A stretch of 64,000 nucleotides of DNA, from the NCBI GenBank assembly GCA_037074705.1, contig CM073595.1, positions 52,633,639 to 52,697,638 of the forward strand, written 5' to 3'. The notes under the pieces are model-generated. The model was not told where the DNA came from and did not search any database. It saw nothing but the letters and a program-made list of their open reading frames with translations. How positions within the stretch are numbered: the stretch's first letter is position 1; each line of letters begins with the position of its first letter. A program made the position numbers and the translations under genes. This DNA is from Zhengitettix transpicula. Taxonomy: Eukaryota > Arthropoda > Insecta > Orthoptera > Tetrigidae. Positions 12,601-23,639 of the stretch are shown here, one piece after another.

Positions 12601-15600
12601 AATACATCTAAATTAAATTATTGAAACAATGTTAAACTTGATCTGATCAGCATAAGAGAAGTTCTCGCTTTATACGAGAAGACAACACTGAAAACCGTGG
12701 CCTGTATCCGTCGCCTTTAGAACATGCACAAAAGGCCAGACCCGCGGATAAATGACAAAAAAAAATCCGTTGCTTTGGCCCGATGACGTAGGTGTACAAA
12801 ACATTTTGACGGGCGCGGACTGGGCGACTGACAGGCCCGGACTGGAGGTTCCCATCCGCGACCTCGGCCCGTCACAAAAATCCGCTATTAGGAGTGTTTT
12901 GTCGCCAAATTTCCTGATCGCGAGATAAATATACTGTTATTCCCTGCTTAGGCTGATGTGTCCTAAAACTTTCATGAATGTATCACGGCTCATCATCGGA
13001 ACATGGACTGCTGATTGAAGCTATAAAATCTTCCAATTCTCCAGGTATCTGAGTCCAGCGTGGACGAAAATCGTCTTTTCGTGTACAGACTGAAGTGTTT
13101 TGGTGACGTTGATTTTTACTGACTGTAATCTGACTCCCGCAGGGATTTATGTGGGAGATTGCGCCTCATTTTCGAGCTCTGATCGTGTTCGCCGAACATC
13201 GCTACTACGGAATGTCGCTGCCCTACGGAAACCGCTCCTATTCGGTACGTTCGCCAACTCGTCCTACCCTTGAAATCCGCTATGGTATAACAGAAATCGT
13301 TCGCCACTTCTGTGCAGGAACCGAAGTACTTAGGCTATTTAACGTCGCAACAAGCGCTCGCTGACTACGTGGACCTGATCACGTTCCTGACGTCGCACGA
13401 TCCGCTCCGCAGGAACCCTGTCATCGCTTTCGGAGGTTCTTATGGAGGAATGTTGGCCGCTTGGATCAGGATCAAGTACCCGCACATCGTCCAAGGGTAA
13501 GGTTTCGTCCGGGAGAGAAATTTCTACCTCTCCAACGGTCATCGTAATCAAATTTAAGAACGCTTGACAATAAATACCTTTACAGCTGGAAATATAAATA
13601 AATTTACACAAATCTGATAGATTTATAATATTAAAATAACAGTATGGCTGAAAAAAAACCTGAAAATTGTGTAAAAACAACCACTCAGCGTTTCCTCTAC
13701 CAATCGGGACTAACAATTCTTGACGTCACCCTATCGGTTATTAACTCTAAATTATTGACTATTTGGCCTAGAAAGCCTACTTACACTGGACGTGTCCTTC
13801 ACTCTTTTCTAACCATCCCACCAGCCAAAACAAAGGCCTCGTTGTATAATCATAAATTCCATGCAGATTATCTATCGTCACCAATATCCTGCTGGCCAAT
13901 CTCTATCCTCCTACGTTCATTCATACTAATATCCACAATAGACTCAAGAAATTGTAACATTATTCTTTTTTCAATAGTCGACTAAATCACAATAAACGAG
14001 ACATCAAGATCGGTTTCCCCTTAAATATTTACATATTGGCAAAATTAATTTACTTCGTCATTACAAATCTACCAAGTCACTTTCATGTTATGTCAAGAAT
14101 GGTAAAGACTCAATGTGTCCTGAGGATACTCACTTTTTTTATTATTATTATTAAAAGTTTATCATGGTCGCGTTAAAAACTTGGTCATTGGCGACCCATA
14201 AATAAATTACAAATAGTGCTGCGATTCACATTGATTCCAAAACTATACATACAATTGAACAGTTTGAAAAATTAATTATACATTTCAAATGTGGGTTTCT
14301 TACATTTATATTTTACAATTCGCATTTGTTAATTATTTATCATAATAATAGGATAATTAATTATATTAACTTATTTGAAGCTGCGACTGTTGCAAATTCC
14401 ACTGTACTGTAGTTATAGTTTGTTTTTATTAGGAAGAGGCGTCTGCTTCTGAATATGTATCACTCTCTTGTTTCTTGACTAAATTTATGAGCCTTTTTAT
14501 TCTACTTTTTCCCGTTTCATCATTTAAGTGTGGGTAAAAAGACTCCAATACATTTATGAATGATGTGGAGGATATCCGGTAATCTCTAATAATGGTTCTT
14601 GGGTTCTTTGAGTCCGTAGCATTTGATACTCACATTTTTGCATTCGAAATTGATTGTAATGCTGTTTATATACGTCAAACGAAGAGGGCTTTGAAAAACC
14701 ATGATCACAGGAGCATAGGATGAATTTTAAATTACCCGCGGACAAGCATTAGGTCATTACTAAACATATGTCTCAAAATAATCACAACTTTAAAATGGAT
14801 CAATGTAAGAATCCTTCATGTGGTACAAAATTATTATCCAACCTTATTTCTGGAATGATTAATATCAGAGTAAATCATGTCCAGAGTGATAGCGACTCCT
14901 TGAGCGAAACGTATGATCTTTTACTTAATCAGTAAGTTCTACTCTTTCTCTACGTCTTAAAATGTGGCTTTATTAAGTTGATGTGATAAAATCCACGGAT
15001 TGTTGGAGGAAACGTTGTGAAGTTGTTATACTTTATTGTCCATACTTCTATTATAAATAAATTTAAATAATCAGTAATTTATTTTTGTTGATATACATTA
15101 TCACTCTACACAGACATTTGATAGTAGTACTGGTGACAGTGATATAGGACGATAAAGTCTCCTTTATTCCCTCGTTTGAAAAGTGGTGTTACACTTATGG
15201 CACTCGTGTCTGGGAAGACTCCAGTGACTGGTTGAAAATGTAACAGGACTAACACAGTCTGAAATACTAGAAATACCATACTGCCCGATTAATTTTTGTT
15301 CTTAAGAGAATTTTTATTTTTTTAAAATTATTAATCATTTTGTTTATACAGTTTACAACTTTTTGTGCCCTCGTGTCGTTTAAACATGTGTTTGGACCGT
15401 AATTACAGTTTTAATATATTTTTCCAACAGGGCCATAGCAGCTTCCGCCCCCGTTCGCCAGTTCATGGATTTAGTTCCATGTGAAAACTTTTTCTCGATA
15501 ATTACGTCTGACTTTAAATACGCAAAACATGGCTGCGCCCAAAGTATAAGAAAGTCGTGGGATGTGATAAACAACGTCACGAAAACTGGTAAGCATTGCA

Positions 15601-18600
15601 ATACATCTTATATATATATATTGTAATAATTAAAAAGATTGTCTTTAATTTTGCCCCACGTTGTGGTAGCCATTATGTAATATACAAAAATGATGTGGAC
15701 TTTTTGAAATGAATGAAAAATTAACTTTACAAACAAAATAAATTTATTTTCAATGTTCGAAACAATTACACAAATAATTACAAATAGAATTTATCTCAGG
15801 GTCATTACTTGGTTCGATAATGGCTAATCATTTATTTAGAAATCTTATCAACACAAATTTCAATAAAAAGATTTACTCGTCAATTAGCAAAGACGAAATT
15901 TACTTGTCGACGAAATTATACTAAAATGATAGATTCTACTTAACAAATCTTATCAAAGGAAGAGAACGAAATCTGACGTCTACCTTTAAATCCGGTTTAC
16001 ATAATTAATTGTTTTATATTGGTACTCACGGCAGCATTCCAGGATACTTTTGACTTACGAAGCACTATGACGGGTTTTTGCACAGCTTCTACTAAAACTC
16101 ACTGATTCTAAAATTAATATTTTTAGATCAAAAACAGGAACCAGGAACCTCCTCTCAGTCTCTTCCTCACTCGGTTGACTCCTGCTACTTCTCTGCCTGG
16201 CTATGTTCACCAAAACTGTTTGTGCTTAGCAGGTTTCGTAGATCGGCTTGTGTGAATGTTTTGTCCATGCTTTCCTGCAAGTTTATTTCGATTCTCGTTC
16301 TCGCCTTTCGTTTTCGTACTCGTCTCTCGGTACGTGTTTAATCTCCAAGTTCCAAAAATTCTTTTACGACCACCCGATCACTGAGGATTCGAAATACGGA
16401 CTGAACTCTACCGTATCTTAATGTGAACTCCACTCTACCGTAACGTGATCTGCACTCTCTCATACCATAACGTGAACTCTTAATGCGACCTGCCTTCCGC
16501 CATACCATAACGTGAACTCTTAATGCGACCTGTACTTGACCAAACCTTCCAACCAACTGAACTACCGTCTCGCAATTTTGAGCGCGCATCGCCTCTTCCG
16601 ACAAAGAAACAATGCCTGGCTACATTGTTGCTGTGTTCTGTACCGCCGTAAGAATAGATTTCTCAAACAATTTATTTTTTAAAAATTTAGAATTAACGTG
16701 TTAATTAATTGTCATCACAATATATATATATATATATATATAAAGATTAAATTGATGAAATTGTTGGCTAGTTTCACAATGTTAACAAATAGTCGTCATA
16801 TTGGAGTCACTAATAAGATGCGAAAATTAACTTACGTTTGTCGCAGGGATCGTAAAGTATTTCGTATTGTTTTTTTTTATTTTCATTCGATGGAGGATTA
16901 CTGGATAAAATTATAATTTTTATTCTATGTAATATTTCTGCTTTATTTAATTACGAAAAAAGGAACTATTTACTTTGTACGTCGCGTAGTAACGTCTCTG
17001 TCTCTCTCTTGGCGCGCAGTAATTTAACACAAATTTATCACATTTTTTAATTATAATCCTTCCACCGTTATGCTAGGTATTTCTCTCCCCCACCCGTGGT
17101 TAGAAGGATATGTATACCGATGTTTGTTGCAATCTGTCCACGCTTAAAAAGTTTTATAGAAATTAACGTAAATACATACCTACATACGTACATCCTTTAT
17201 ATTTATATATATATATATATAAATGAATGTCTGTCTGTGTGTCCCCTATACGCTCATAACCGATTCATCCGATTGCGATGAAACTTTGGTGAGTTGTTTT
17301 GTGCACCCCCACGAATGTTTCTGTCGGGTTTTCAAGCGTTAAGAAACTCAAAAAAGGGTGAACGAGGGTGAAACACAAAAACATGGTAAAACGGCCGCTA
17401 ATAGCGTCGATTAATTAAATTTCTGGGTATATGTGTTTTATTCTTTATATCCAGATGTTTTTAGTGTATAATTTCAACCCCCAATAAATGAGTGAAATAT
17501 TATTTAACAAAATGAATTCATTTATCAATTATTTTAAATTACTATTCAAAATAACATAAATTAATTAAATCATTTTTCTATATATTTGGAAGTTCCAGCC
17601 ACCATTTAAAATACGAAATATTAACTGTCTCAAGGGCTAAAACTTTAAAAAAACAGTCAATTAAACTCCGTTTATGAGAAATGTAATGACTAATTGTGGG
17701 ATTTGCTTACATATCCTCGGCATTCTTGTGGAATATTTTCCGGTGATTGGCGCCTTAAGGAAACAACTAGCGGGTTCTTCTGCTTAGATGTTCGTCCACT
17801 CTCGTAGTTTCCATATTCTTGCCTCTCTTTCTCCAAAAGAGCTACGGGACCCTGATTTTGTATGATGTACACAAAACCTTTCTGACATGTCAACATTTCC
17901 AAGAAGGAGCCCCCAGCGTTTTTTTCTGTCGCTTTTTATACACCGTTCCCCCACCTGGGAAAACGTCAGCCCCTTTAGCGTCGTGGTGGCTAGTTTTCCA
18001 AAATATCTCCAACTCTGAGTTTCCCGGACAGTCGACATAGCCTTGAATGTTAAAAGCAAAGCCTATTTTAAAATAGCAGGAGGATTTACGGTGGTGGGGC
18101 AGTTTGAGTCTACTTTCGTCAGCGAAATTATAAAGGAGATACTCGATCGTACCAAACATTGTTAACTTAAAAACTCTTGGCTCCGTGTAAACTGTTTTGT
18201 TCCAACCTAGACGAAATATAAATTATTTTCAAAATACAATGAAAATTGGATTCAGATATAAAGCACTCTCCATTTTAATACAATGTGGTCAGAAAACTCT
18301 TGATGAAATACATGAATCTGGTTACATATTTCCGCGACCCGATTAGGGAGAGCATCTTCGTTGATGTGCATTTATTTCAGATGCGGGACTCAAAAATTTA
18401 ACTGCTGAATGGAAACTGTGCAAGCCTCTAAAATCGGCAGATGACGTGGTGAAGCTAAAAACCTGGCTGGAAAACGTGTACGAAAATTTAGCGATGACAA
18501 ATTACCCGTACCCGACCAGCTTTTTGATGCCGCTTCCTGCGGAGCCCATCAAGGTAAGAATCCAGTACGTTTGTGCGACAACCGCTCCAGAGTTGAATTT

Positions 18601-21600
18601 TCACGCGCAACGTCTTCCGTTTTCCAGGAGGTGTGCGCGAAAATATTAGACGTTTCCGTGCCCGACGATGAGCTCTTGCAGAGTTTGTTCGAAGGCGTGA
18701 GCGTGTATTTCAACTACACGGGGAAATCTTCCTGTCTGGACTACGCTCAGGACGCCTCACCTCAACTGGGAGATCTTGGCTGGCAATTCCAGGTAATTCG
18801 AAAGCATTCGCACGTTCGTCACAACTTACGAATGTCGCTCAGAATAACATTCAATGACAATTTCAGGCGTGTACGGAGATGGTGATGCCGATGTGTCCCA
18901 ACGGGAAGAACGACATGTACGAAAACAGTCCGTGGAACCTTCAGAGCTACTCAGACGACTGTTTTCGGACATTTCAGGTGAGGCCTCAGGAAGACCTCGC
19001 CGTGAAGCTGTACGGTGGCAGGAATTTGTCCTTCGCTACCAACATCGTTTTCAGGTAAGAACATCAGAATAATTAAATTTAGCACTACGTTTTTCATTGG
19101 ATGTCTCGCGAACGAGTGAATATCGTCGGGATTTATACTTCCGCGATCGTCGTCTGCAGATTATTGAGGATTCCATTAGTTTAATACGCACAGCGACTGA
19201 TCCCCCAAACGTACTATGGGAGAAAATATATAAATTAATTGTATTAATATGGAATGAAGAAAGGATCCCGGAAGAATGGACTGTTGGTATTATACAGCCT
19301 ATATTTAAAAAGGGGGACAAACTATTATGCTCTAACTATAGACCAATAACCCTGCTAAATGTCTGTCGGGGGTAATTTTCAATAGGTTGAAAGAAATTAT
19401 AGGTGACTATCAAGGTGCTTTGAGACCCAACCGGTCTACAACTGACCACATTTATACTTTACGACAAATTAATGAAAAGGCTTGGGAATGTAATATTGAT
19501 ATACATAATTTATTTATTGATCTACAACAAGCCTTTGCTAGTCTAAACAGAGAACAAATGTTTAAAGATATGTTGCTCCTGATGAAAATGGTTAGAGTTA
19601 CCCTGGAGGTTCCAGAGCAATGTTGAGAGTGGACAGTAAACTAACCAAACCGTTTGAAGTAGTAAACTGAGTAAGGCCTCGTCCACCATGCTTTTTAATG
19701 TCTCTTGAAATGGCTTAATACCTCCAGACACAAAAATGGTCCAGATATCTGCATAAGGCAGATGATATTGATATCATCTCTAGAAATATAGATGAATTAA
19801 GACAAACGATGGCCACAATAGATCACTGTATTAAGGAAAGAGGGCTTATAATTAATTAAAAGAAAACTAAAAATATGATGGTCACAAAGAAAGAATCTAG
19901 TATTTAAAATATTAAATTAAACGATTATACCTTTGAACGAGTACAGGATTTCACATATTTAGGCTCAAAAATTAATAGTGAAAATAATGTGGGAAGTGAA
20001 ATAAAGCAACGTATTGTAAAGAATTATTTTTGTGGACTGGGTTTTTACGTTAAATCAAAAAATATTGACCATTAAAGAAATTTGTAATAAGTTTATTACA
20101 GTTAAGCATGAAAAACTCTTATCTCAGGCACCTGTGGTTCTTTACATAGAAGAGATCTGCTGCCCGTACCAAATACGTACTGCTATTCTGTGTTGTGTTG
20201 CTTGCTGTAGCTCTCGTACCGACGTCTTCTTATCTCACAGCCGGCAGAACGGGTTAACTGCAGTGATGACTTTAGTCAGGACCATTGCAAGGCGTCGACT
20301 CAGGGGTTGACCACTGGCTAAGGGATTGATTGCTGGCAAGCCGTCATACTAAAATGTGTGACTTCGATGAACTCTTCACTAACAAATTGTGGCACCTTTC
20401 TCACGACGATTCTGCCTCGGACAATATCTGAGACAACAACTTGGGAAAGTTCACAGCAGAACTCATGAGATTTGTAGATCGGTGACACTTTAAACCTATA
20501 CACGTAACGCAATACGGAGCCTCTCATAATCACAACCACCAGCTTCGGTGAGCGCAGAACAACTGCCCCAGTTTCAGAAGCTTATCTCCGTTCCCTCCAT
20601 TATAGCCTCCCATTCTTTTACTTTTTTCTTTATTAGAAAAGTTGGTCGAAATGTCAAGTTTCACTGATTCTTCCATTGTTACAAGAGTTATAGCACGCAG
20701 CTGCAATTCCGTAGTCAACAATGGCCAACTATTCTGTCATGTTGAGGCCAACAATCGAGACAGGACACGAAAATTACTTGGATGGAAATATTTATCTCCT
20801 CCACCTCCACCCCCACGCACGTGCACGATTTCGAATTCTCCAAACCACCGCAAACAACACTAACGAGACAAAGCAAAACTAAACCAAAATACACGCGTTA
20901 CAGTATCATCAATGGTAACAGAACTTACTACATGTATGGCAAATTAATGAAATCCAAGATGTTAAATAGAGAATTGAAGTTAAAAATTTACATAAGACCT
21001 GCAGTTGTATACGGCTGTGAAACGTGGACCCTGAATAATAATGATAAGCACTTACTCAGAATATTTGAACGCAAGATACTGAGAATGATATACGGACCTG
21101 TATGTACGAATGGAGAATTAGAACAAACAGAGAACTAGAGCAGCTCATGAATAACGAGGACATTGTTAGGTTTATCAAGAGCAGAAGGTTGGCCTGGTAA
21201 GACACGTACTTTGGATGAAAGCAGAACACCTAGACGGATTATGGACTGGAAGCCAGTCGGGAGGAGGAAAAGGGGGAGACCCCGGACAAGATGGGTAGAT
21301 GACATTCAGAGGAAATACAAACCATGAAAGTAAGAGGATGGCTGAGACTGACACAGGAGAGGGCGGAATGGAAGAAAATGGTTAATAAGGCGAAAACTCA
21401 CATTGGGTTATAGTGATAATAAGAGAAGAATGATCCCCCACTCGCTTTAATAGTAAGCGTGACGTGTGCTTCACTATGTTGGTTGGTGTTCAGGTGATTC
21501 ATTTGAAGATTTCTCTATGGACAGTTTAATTTACCTTGCTTTATTCAATTGGTCCAATATTTTATCGATACACATTACATTAAAGTCTTATGCGAAGGCA

Positions 21601-23433
21601 GTGATTGCTCCATTTATTCTATCTCCACTATCTACTTCCGAATAAATTTATCATTTGACTTTCACATGAGAACCCTTACCATTAAGAAACCACTAGAGTG
21701 GCTGTAAAATTAAATAAGAATTAAAAACTGAACTCTTGTTAAGAGCGAATAGTTACCGTAACTGCTCCACTCCCCTGCAGGTGTCGTGCTATCTGCGCTC
21801 AAACAAAAAACGGATTTTGAAATTATATCATTTAATTGACTTTACAACACCTGAAGAGGTCCTAATAAATTATGAATGAATCTTCGATATTGTTTTAATG
21901 TTTATATTATTATAATGTTTATAAATGTTATCTTATCTTCTTATAAATAAAGCAGTGTGTGTGTTCGTTTGTATGTTTTGTATATTTGTATGTTCCTTAT
22001 ACAAATCTACACCGGTGGAGCAAATTTCATACACGTGCAACCAGGAAACAAACACTGTCGGGGTGAGACGCGTCTACCACCCCCAGGAGCGGGAGTGGAT
22101 ATATTCAAACAGTCAATATTTGAGTCGCATAAATATTTTGCGGGGTCAATGAGACTCATAATATTTCTAAATATATTCTGTGTATAATTACAAACCCTAT
22201 CGGCTTTGGAGGAGAGAACCCTGAAGTGTAGCGTGGAGTTGCATAAAAATAACGAAAGAATCCGAGATTGGAGTCGAATCCGGGGTTATGGATGTAGCTG
22301 AGATTAATTTTTACATTAAATTTGCATTTTAACTCAAACGGTTGGGGCTGAACGGGGGTGAAAATTTTCAAACATGTCGATCGGCCGATATTTGCGTCGA
22401 ATAAATATTTTTCTAAATTTTTTAAATTCATATTATTTCGGTATATATTCTCTGTGTTAATTTCAACGCCTATCGGCGTGGAACGGGAGCGCGCTTAGGG
22501 GTGGAGTTTGGTGGAGCGTTACATGAAAATAACGTGACTAGACCGAGATTCGAGTCAATTCTGGGGTTATGGATGTCGCTCAGTTTCATTGTGACAAACT
22601 TGGTTTTGCTCGGGGGTAGAAATTTTCAAACAATGTAATCGGCCGATAACACATTTAGGGGTAGGGATTGAGTTGCGTTACATAAAAATAACGGAAAAAT
22701 CTTGGGTAAATGACATCTCGGGCAACGCCAGGCACCCAGCTAGTTACTAATAAATTTATAACTAAATAGAATGATGTTTTTATTTAGTTGTCAGATAATT
22801 ATAACTGTTTAAATAATATTTGTATCTTAATTGATCATTTCTAAGCATATTTATTAAACAAATCACTATCAATTGGAACATTTTTTGATATAGTTAGAAA
22901 TTATTGATCCAGATAATTTTCAGAAATGTTATACATTCACTTAATTTTAAAACCAAGACTGATTCTTTAAGCAATAAAGTTGCTCTTCCGAAAATTTATA
23001 CCTTCTCACTCAGAGGTCCAGGATTGAGGAAGGGATCGGGTGGGACGGGGGGGGTTTGCCCGCTCATGTAACGGTCGCTCAAAATACGGCGCCGGCCTGC
23101 ATCTGCACCCAAACCGCGTCAATTCTCCACTTGCGAATCACCTGTCCTCCTCAAACAGACAAGACCTTAAATCACTAAATTTGTATTCATCGTAGATACA
23201 GTAATAGTGTTTATGTCGACAGCAACGGCCTGCTGGACCCGTGGTCGAGCGGAGGAGTGCTGAGTGACGTGTCCAAGACGGCCGTCGCTGTGCTGATCCC
23301 CGAGGGTGCTCACCACCTGGACCTGAGAGCCAGCAACCCTCTGGACCCCGTCTCCGTGAAAGGCGCCAGGAGTATCCACCGCATCTCCATCAAGCGCTGG
23401 ATCGCAGAGTATCACGGGGCAGTTGCAACGTAG
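9651..23433 (+). CDS. PRCP: lysosomal Pro-X carboxypeptidase-like serine peptidase (S28), 9 exons
   Basis: Exons: 9651-9731, 10064-10204, 13143-13244, 13318-13496, 15431-15588, 18381-18553, 18628-18792, 18867-19054, 23223-23433. All junctions are GT-AG and keep frame, giving 465 residues against about 496 in the human enzyme. The start is the first ATG before a hydrophobic signal peptide ([16 protein letters not shown]), so the product enters the secretory route. The family removes C-terminal residues following proline. Visible landmarks: VDHFSF and [26 protein letters not shown]; the nucleophile elbow GGSYGG with Ser149; the acid at Asp401 in NGLLDPWS; and His426 in EGAHHLDL. The Asp-to-His spacing equals that of human PRCP. 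Several N-glycosylation sequons are seen (NDT, NRS, NVT, NLT, NYT, NLS), as expected for a lysosomal or secreted enzyme. A close relative, DPP7, is less likely given the overall match. Introns 3, 6 and 7 are only 73-74 bp; intron 8 is 4.2 kb and full of transposon debris. Confidence 0.95.
10205..13142. other. PRCP-like intron 2, nothing recognised
   Basis: A 2.9-kb AT-rich intron. A GC-richer patch at about 12660-12900 has no supported coding potential. No transposon protein was recognised. Confidence 0.5.
13630..14935 (+). pseudogene. Penelope-like element pseudogene (RT tail plus GIY-YIG remnant)
   Basis: This lies in PRCP-like intron 4, in the same orientation as the gene. From 13644 the frame reads [25 protein letters not shown], matching the remnant at 6940. 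It is followed by a frameshifted KFHADYLSS region and stops. Near 14650-14705 the frame reads [19 protein letters not shown], which resembles the GIY-YIG core (usually Y(V/I)GQTKR) of Penelope-like endonucleases. From 14768 a frame beginning [14 protein letters not shown] and ending in LISGMINI and a stop at 14934 fits the end of that domain. Multiple stops and frameshifts mark it as dead. The G of the GQTKR motif is replaced. Confidence 0.75.
16400..16540. repeat. short tandem repeat, 40-bp period
   Basis: The 32-bp string starting CATACCATAACGTGAACTCT occurs exactly at 16461-16492 and again at 16501-16532. Upstream, at about 16404-16460, there are two or three degenerate copies around CTACCGTAACGTGA. 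It lies in PRCP-like intron 5. Confidence 0.85.
16720..17515. mobile_element. two abutting Helitron-like fragments
   Basis: 16742-17190 matches the body of the element at 36928-37481, sharing AAACAAATAGTCG, ATTGGAGTCACTAA, CGAAAATTAACTTA, TATTTCGTATTGTTTTT and GAAATTAACGTAAATACATAC, in the same window orientation. At about 17205 a TA run leads into the left-end phrase AATGAATGTCTGTCTG..GATTGCGATGAAACTTTGGTGA on the plus strand, matching 4335-4410, and it stops abruptly near 17490. The two pieces thus sit head to head. Both are truncated. Confidence 0.6.
17690..18159 (-). pseudogene. unidentified antisense reading frame, one apparent frameshift
   Basis: It lies on the opposite strand in PRCP-like intron 5. 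An ATG at 18159 opens a frame of about 80 protein-like codons (start [16 protein letters not shown]; later [19 protein letters not shown]) down to an A7 run at about 17920-17930. There the frame soon hits a stop at about 17890, while another frame continues through [17 protein letters not shown] to a stop near 17690. A single-base indel in the homopolymer would join the halves into roughly 155 codons. No acceptor or donor is needed. No family recognised. It could be a degraded mobile-element or processed gene, or an assembly error in a live small gene. Confidence 0.35.
19095..21415 (+). mobile_element. non-LTR retrotransposon (LINE) pol fragment, interrupted
   Basis: It lies in PRCP-like intron 8, sense. 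Blocks in order: [20 protein letters not shown] and [11 protein letters not shown] (RT motifs near 19255-19365); [20 protein letters not shown] (near 19410); LFIDLQQAF (a degenerate catalytic block where aspartate would be expected); [16 protein letters not shown] (from about 19755, matching the ADD box); FTYLGSKIN (near 19950); then about 880 bp of unrelated sequence; then [22 protein letters not shown] (near 21010); and finally [21 protein letters not shown] and [15 protein letters not shown] ending in a stop near 21412. Stops and shifts throughout: a pseudogene. The clade was not assigned. Confidence 0.9.
20030..20905. other. ~880-bp insertion inside the LINE fragment
   Basis: The LINE frame breaks after the segment EIKQRIVK (about 20025) and resumes at about 20905 with [11 protein letters not shown], which normally follows directly. 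The intervening DNA shows no recognised protein and no clear terminal repeats by eye. Its nature is unknown. Confidence 0.6.
21939..22743 (+). mobile_element. Helitron-like non-autonomous element
   Basis: The left end is at a TCTTATAAATAAAG motif. The interior is two to three of the ~300-bp modules (landmarks GAGATTGGAGTCGAAT, GGGGTTATGGATGT, ATTTGCGTCGAATAAATATTTT and GGGTGAAAATTTTCAAACATGT). The right end is CTCGGGCAACGCCAGGCACCCAGCTAG followed by T, so the element would end in CTAG with insertion before a T, and a short CGGGC..GCCAGG-type stem lies just upstream, as in Helitrons. It sits in PRCP-like intron 8 and has no coding frame. Confidence 0.6.
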
Positions 23434-23552
23434 AGGGAAAATGAAGTCAATGATCACTACACATTTATTGGTAAAGTTTTATTTGAATCTGAATTACAGC
23501 TCCAAATTACAGCACAATCAAGACAGTTCAATATAAGTAACAAATCTGTGCA

Positions 23553-23558
23553 AATAAA
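23553..23558 (+). terminator. candidate poly(A) signal of the PRCP-like gene
   Basis: AATAAA 120 bases after the stop codon is the first canonical signal. Two more overlapping copies occur near 23626-23636. The exact cleavage site is not determinable. Confidence 0.5.
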
Positions 23559-23639
23559 AACAAAACAACGAAAAAGGACTGCCGTGACCTAACAACGCTC
23601 AAACAAAAATATAATTGGCTCTTATAAATAAAATAAACC

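Noticed and set aside
16698..16916. 72-codon frame with [10 protein letters not shown]
   Set aside because: The matching stretch at 37146-37320 is part of a non-coding Helitron-like element and has a stop in the same reading frame, so the similarity is nucleotide homology rather than protein constraint.
23167..23457. Minus-strand frame of 96 codons
   Set aside because: It is the antisense shadow of the last PRCP-like exon, which carries the conserved Asp and His motifs.
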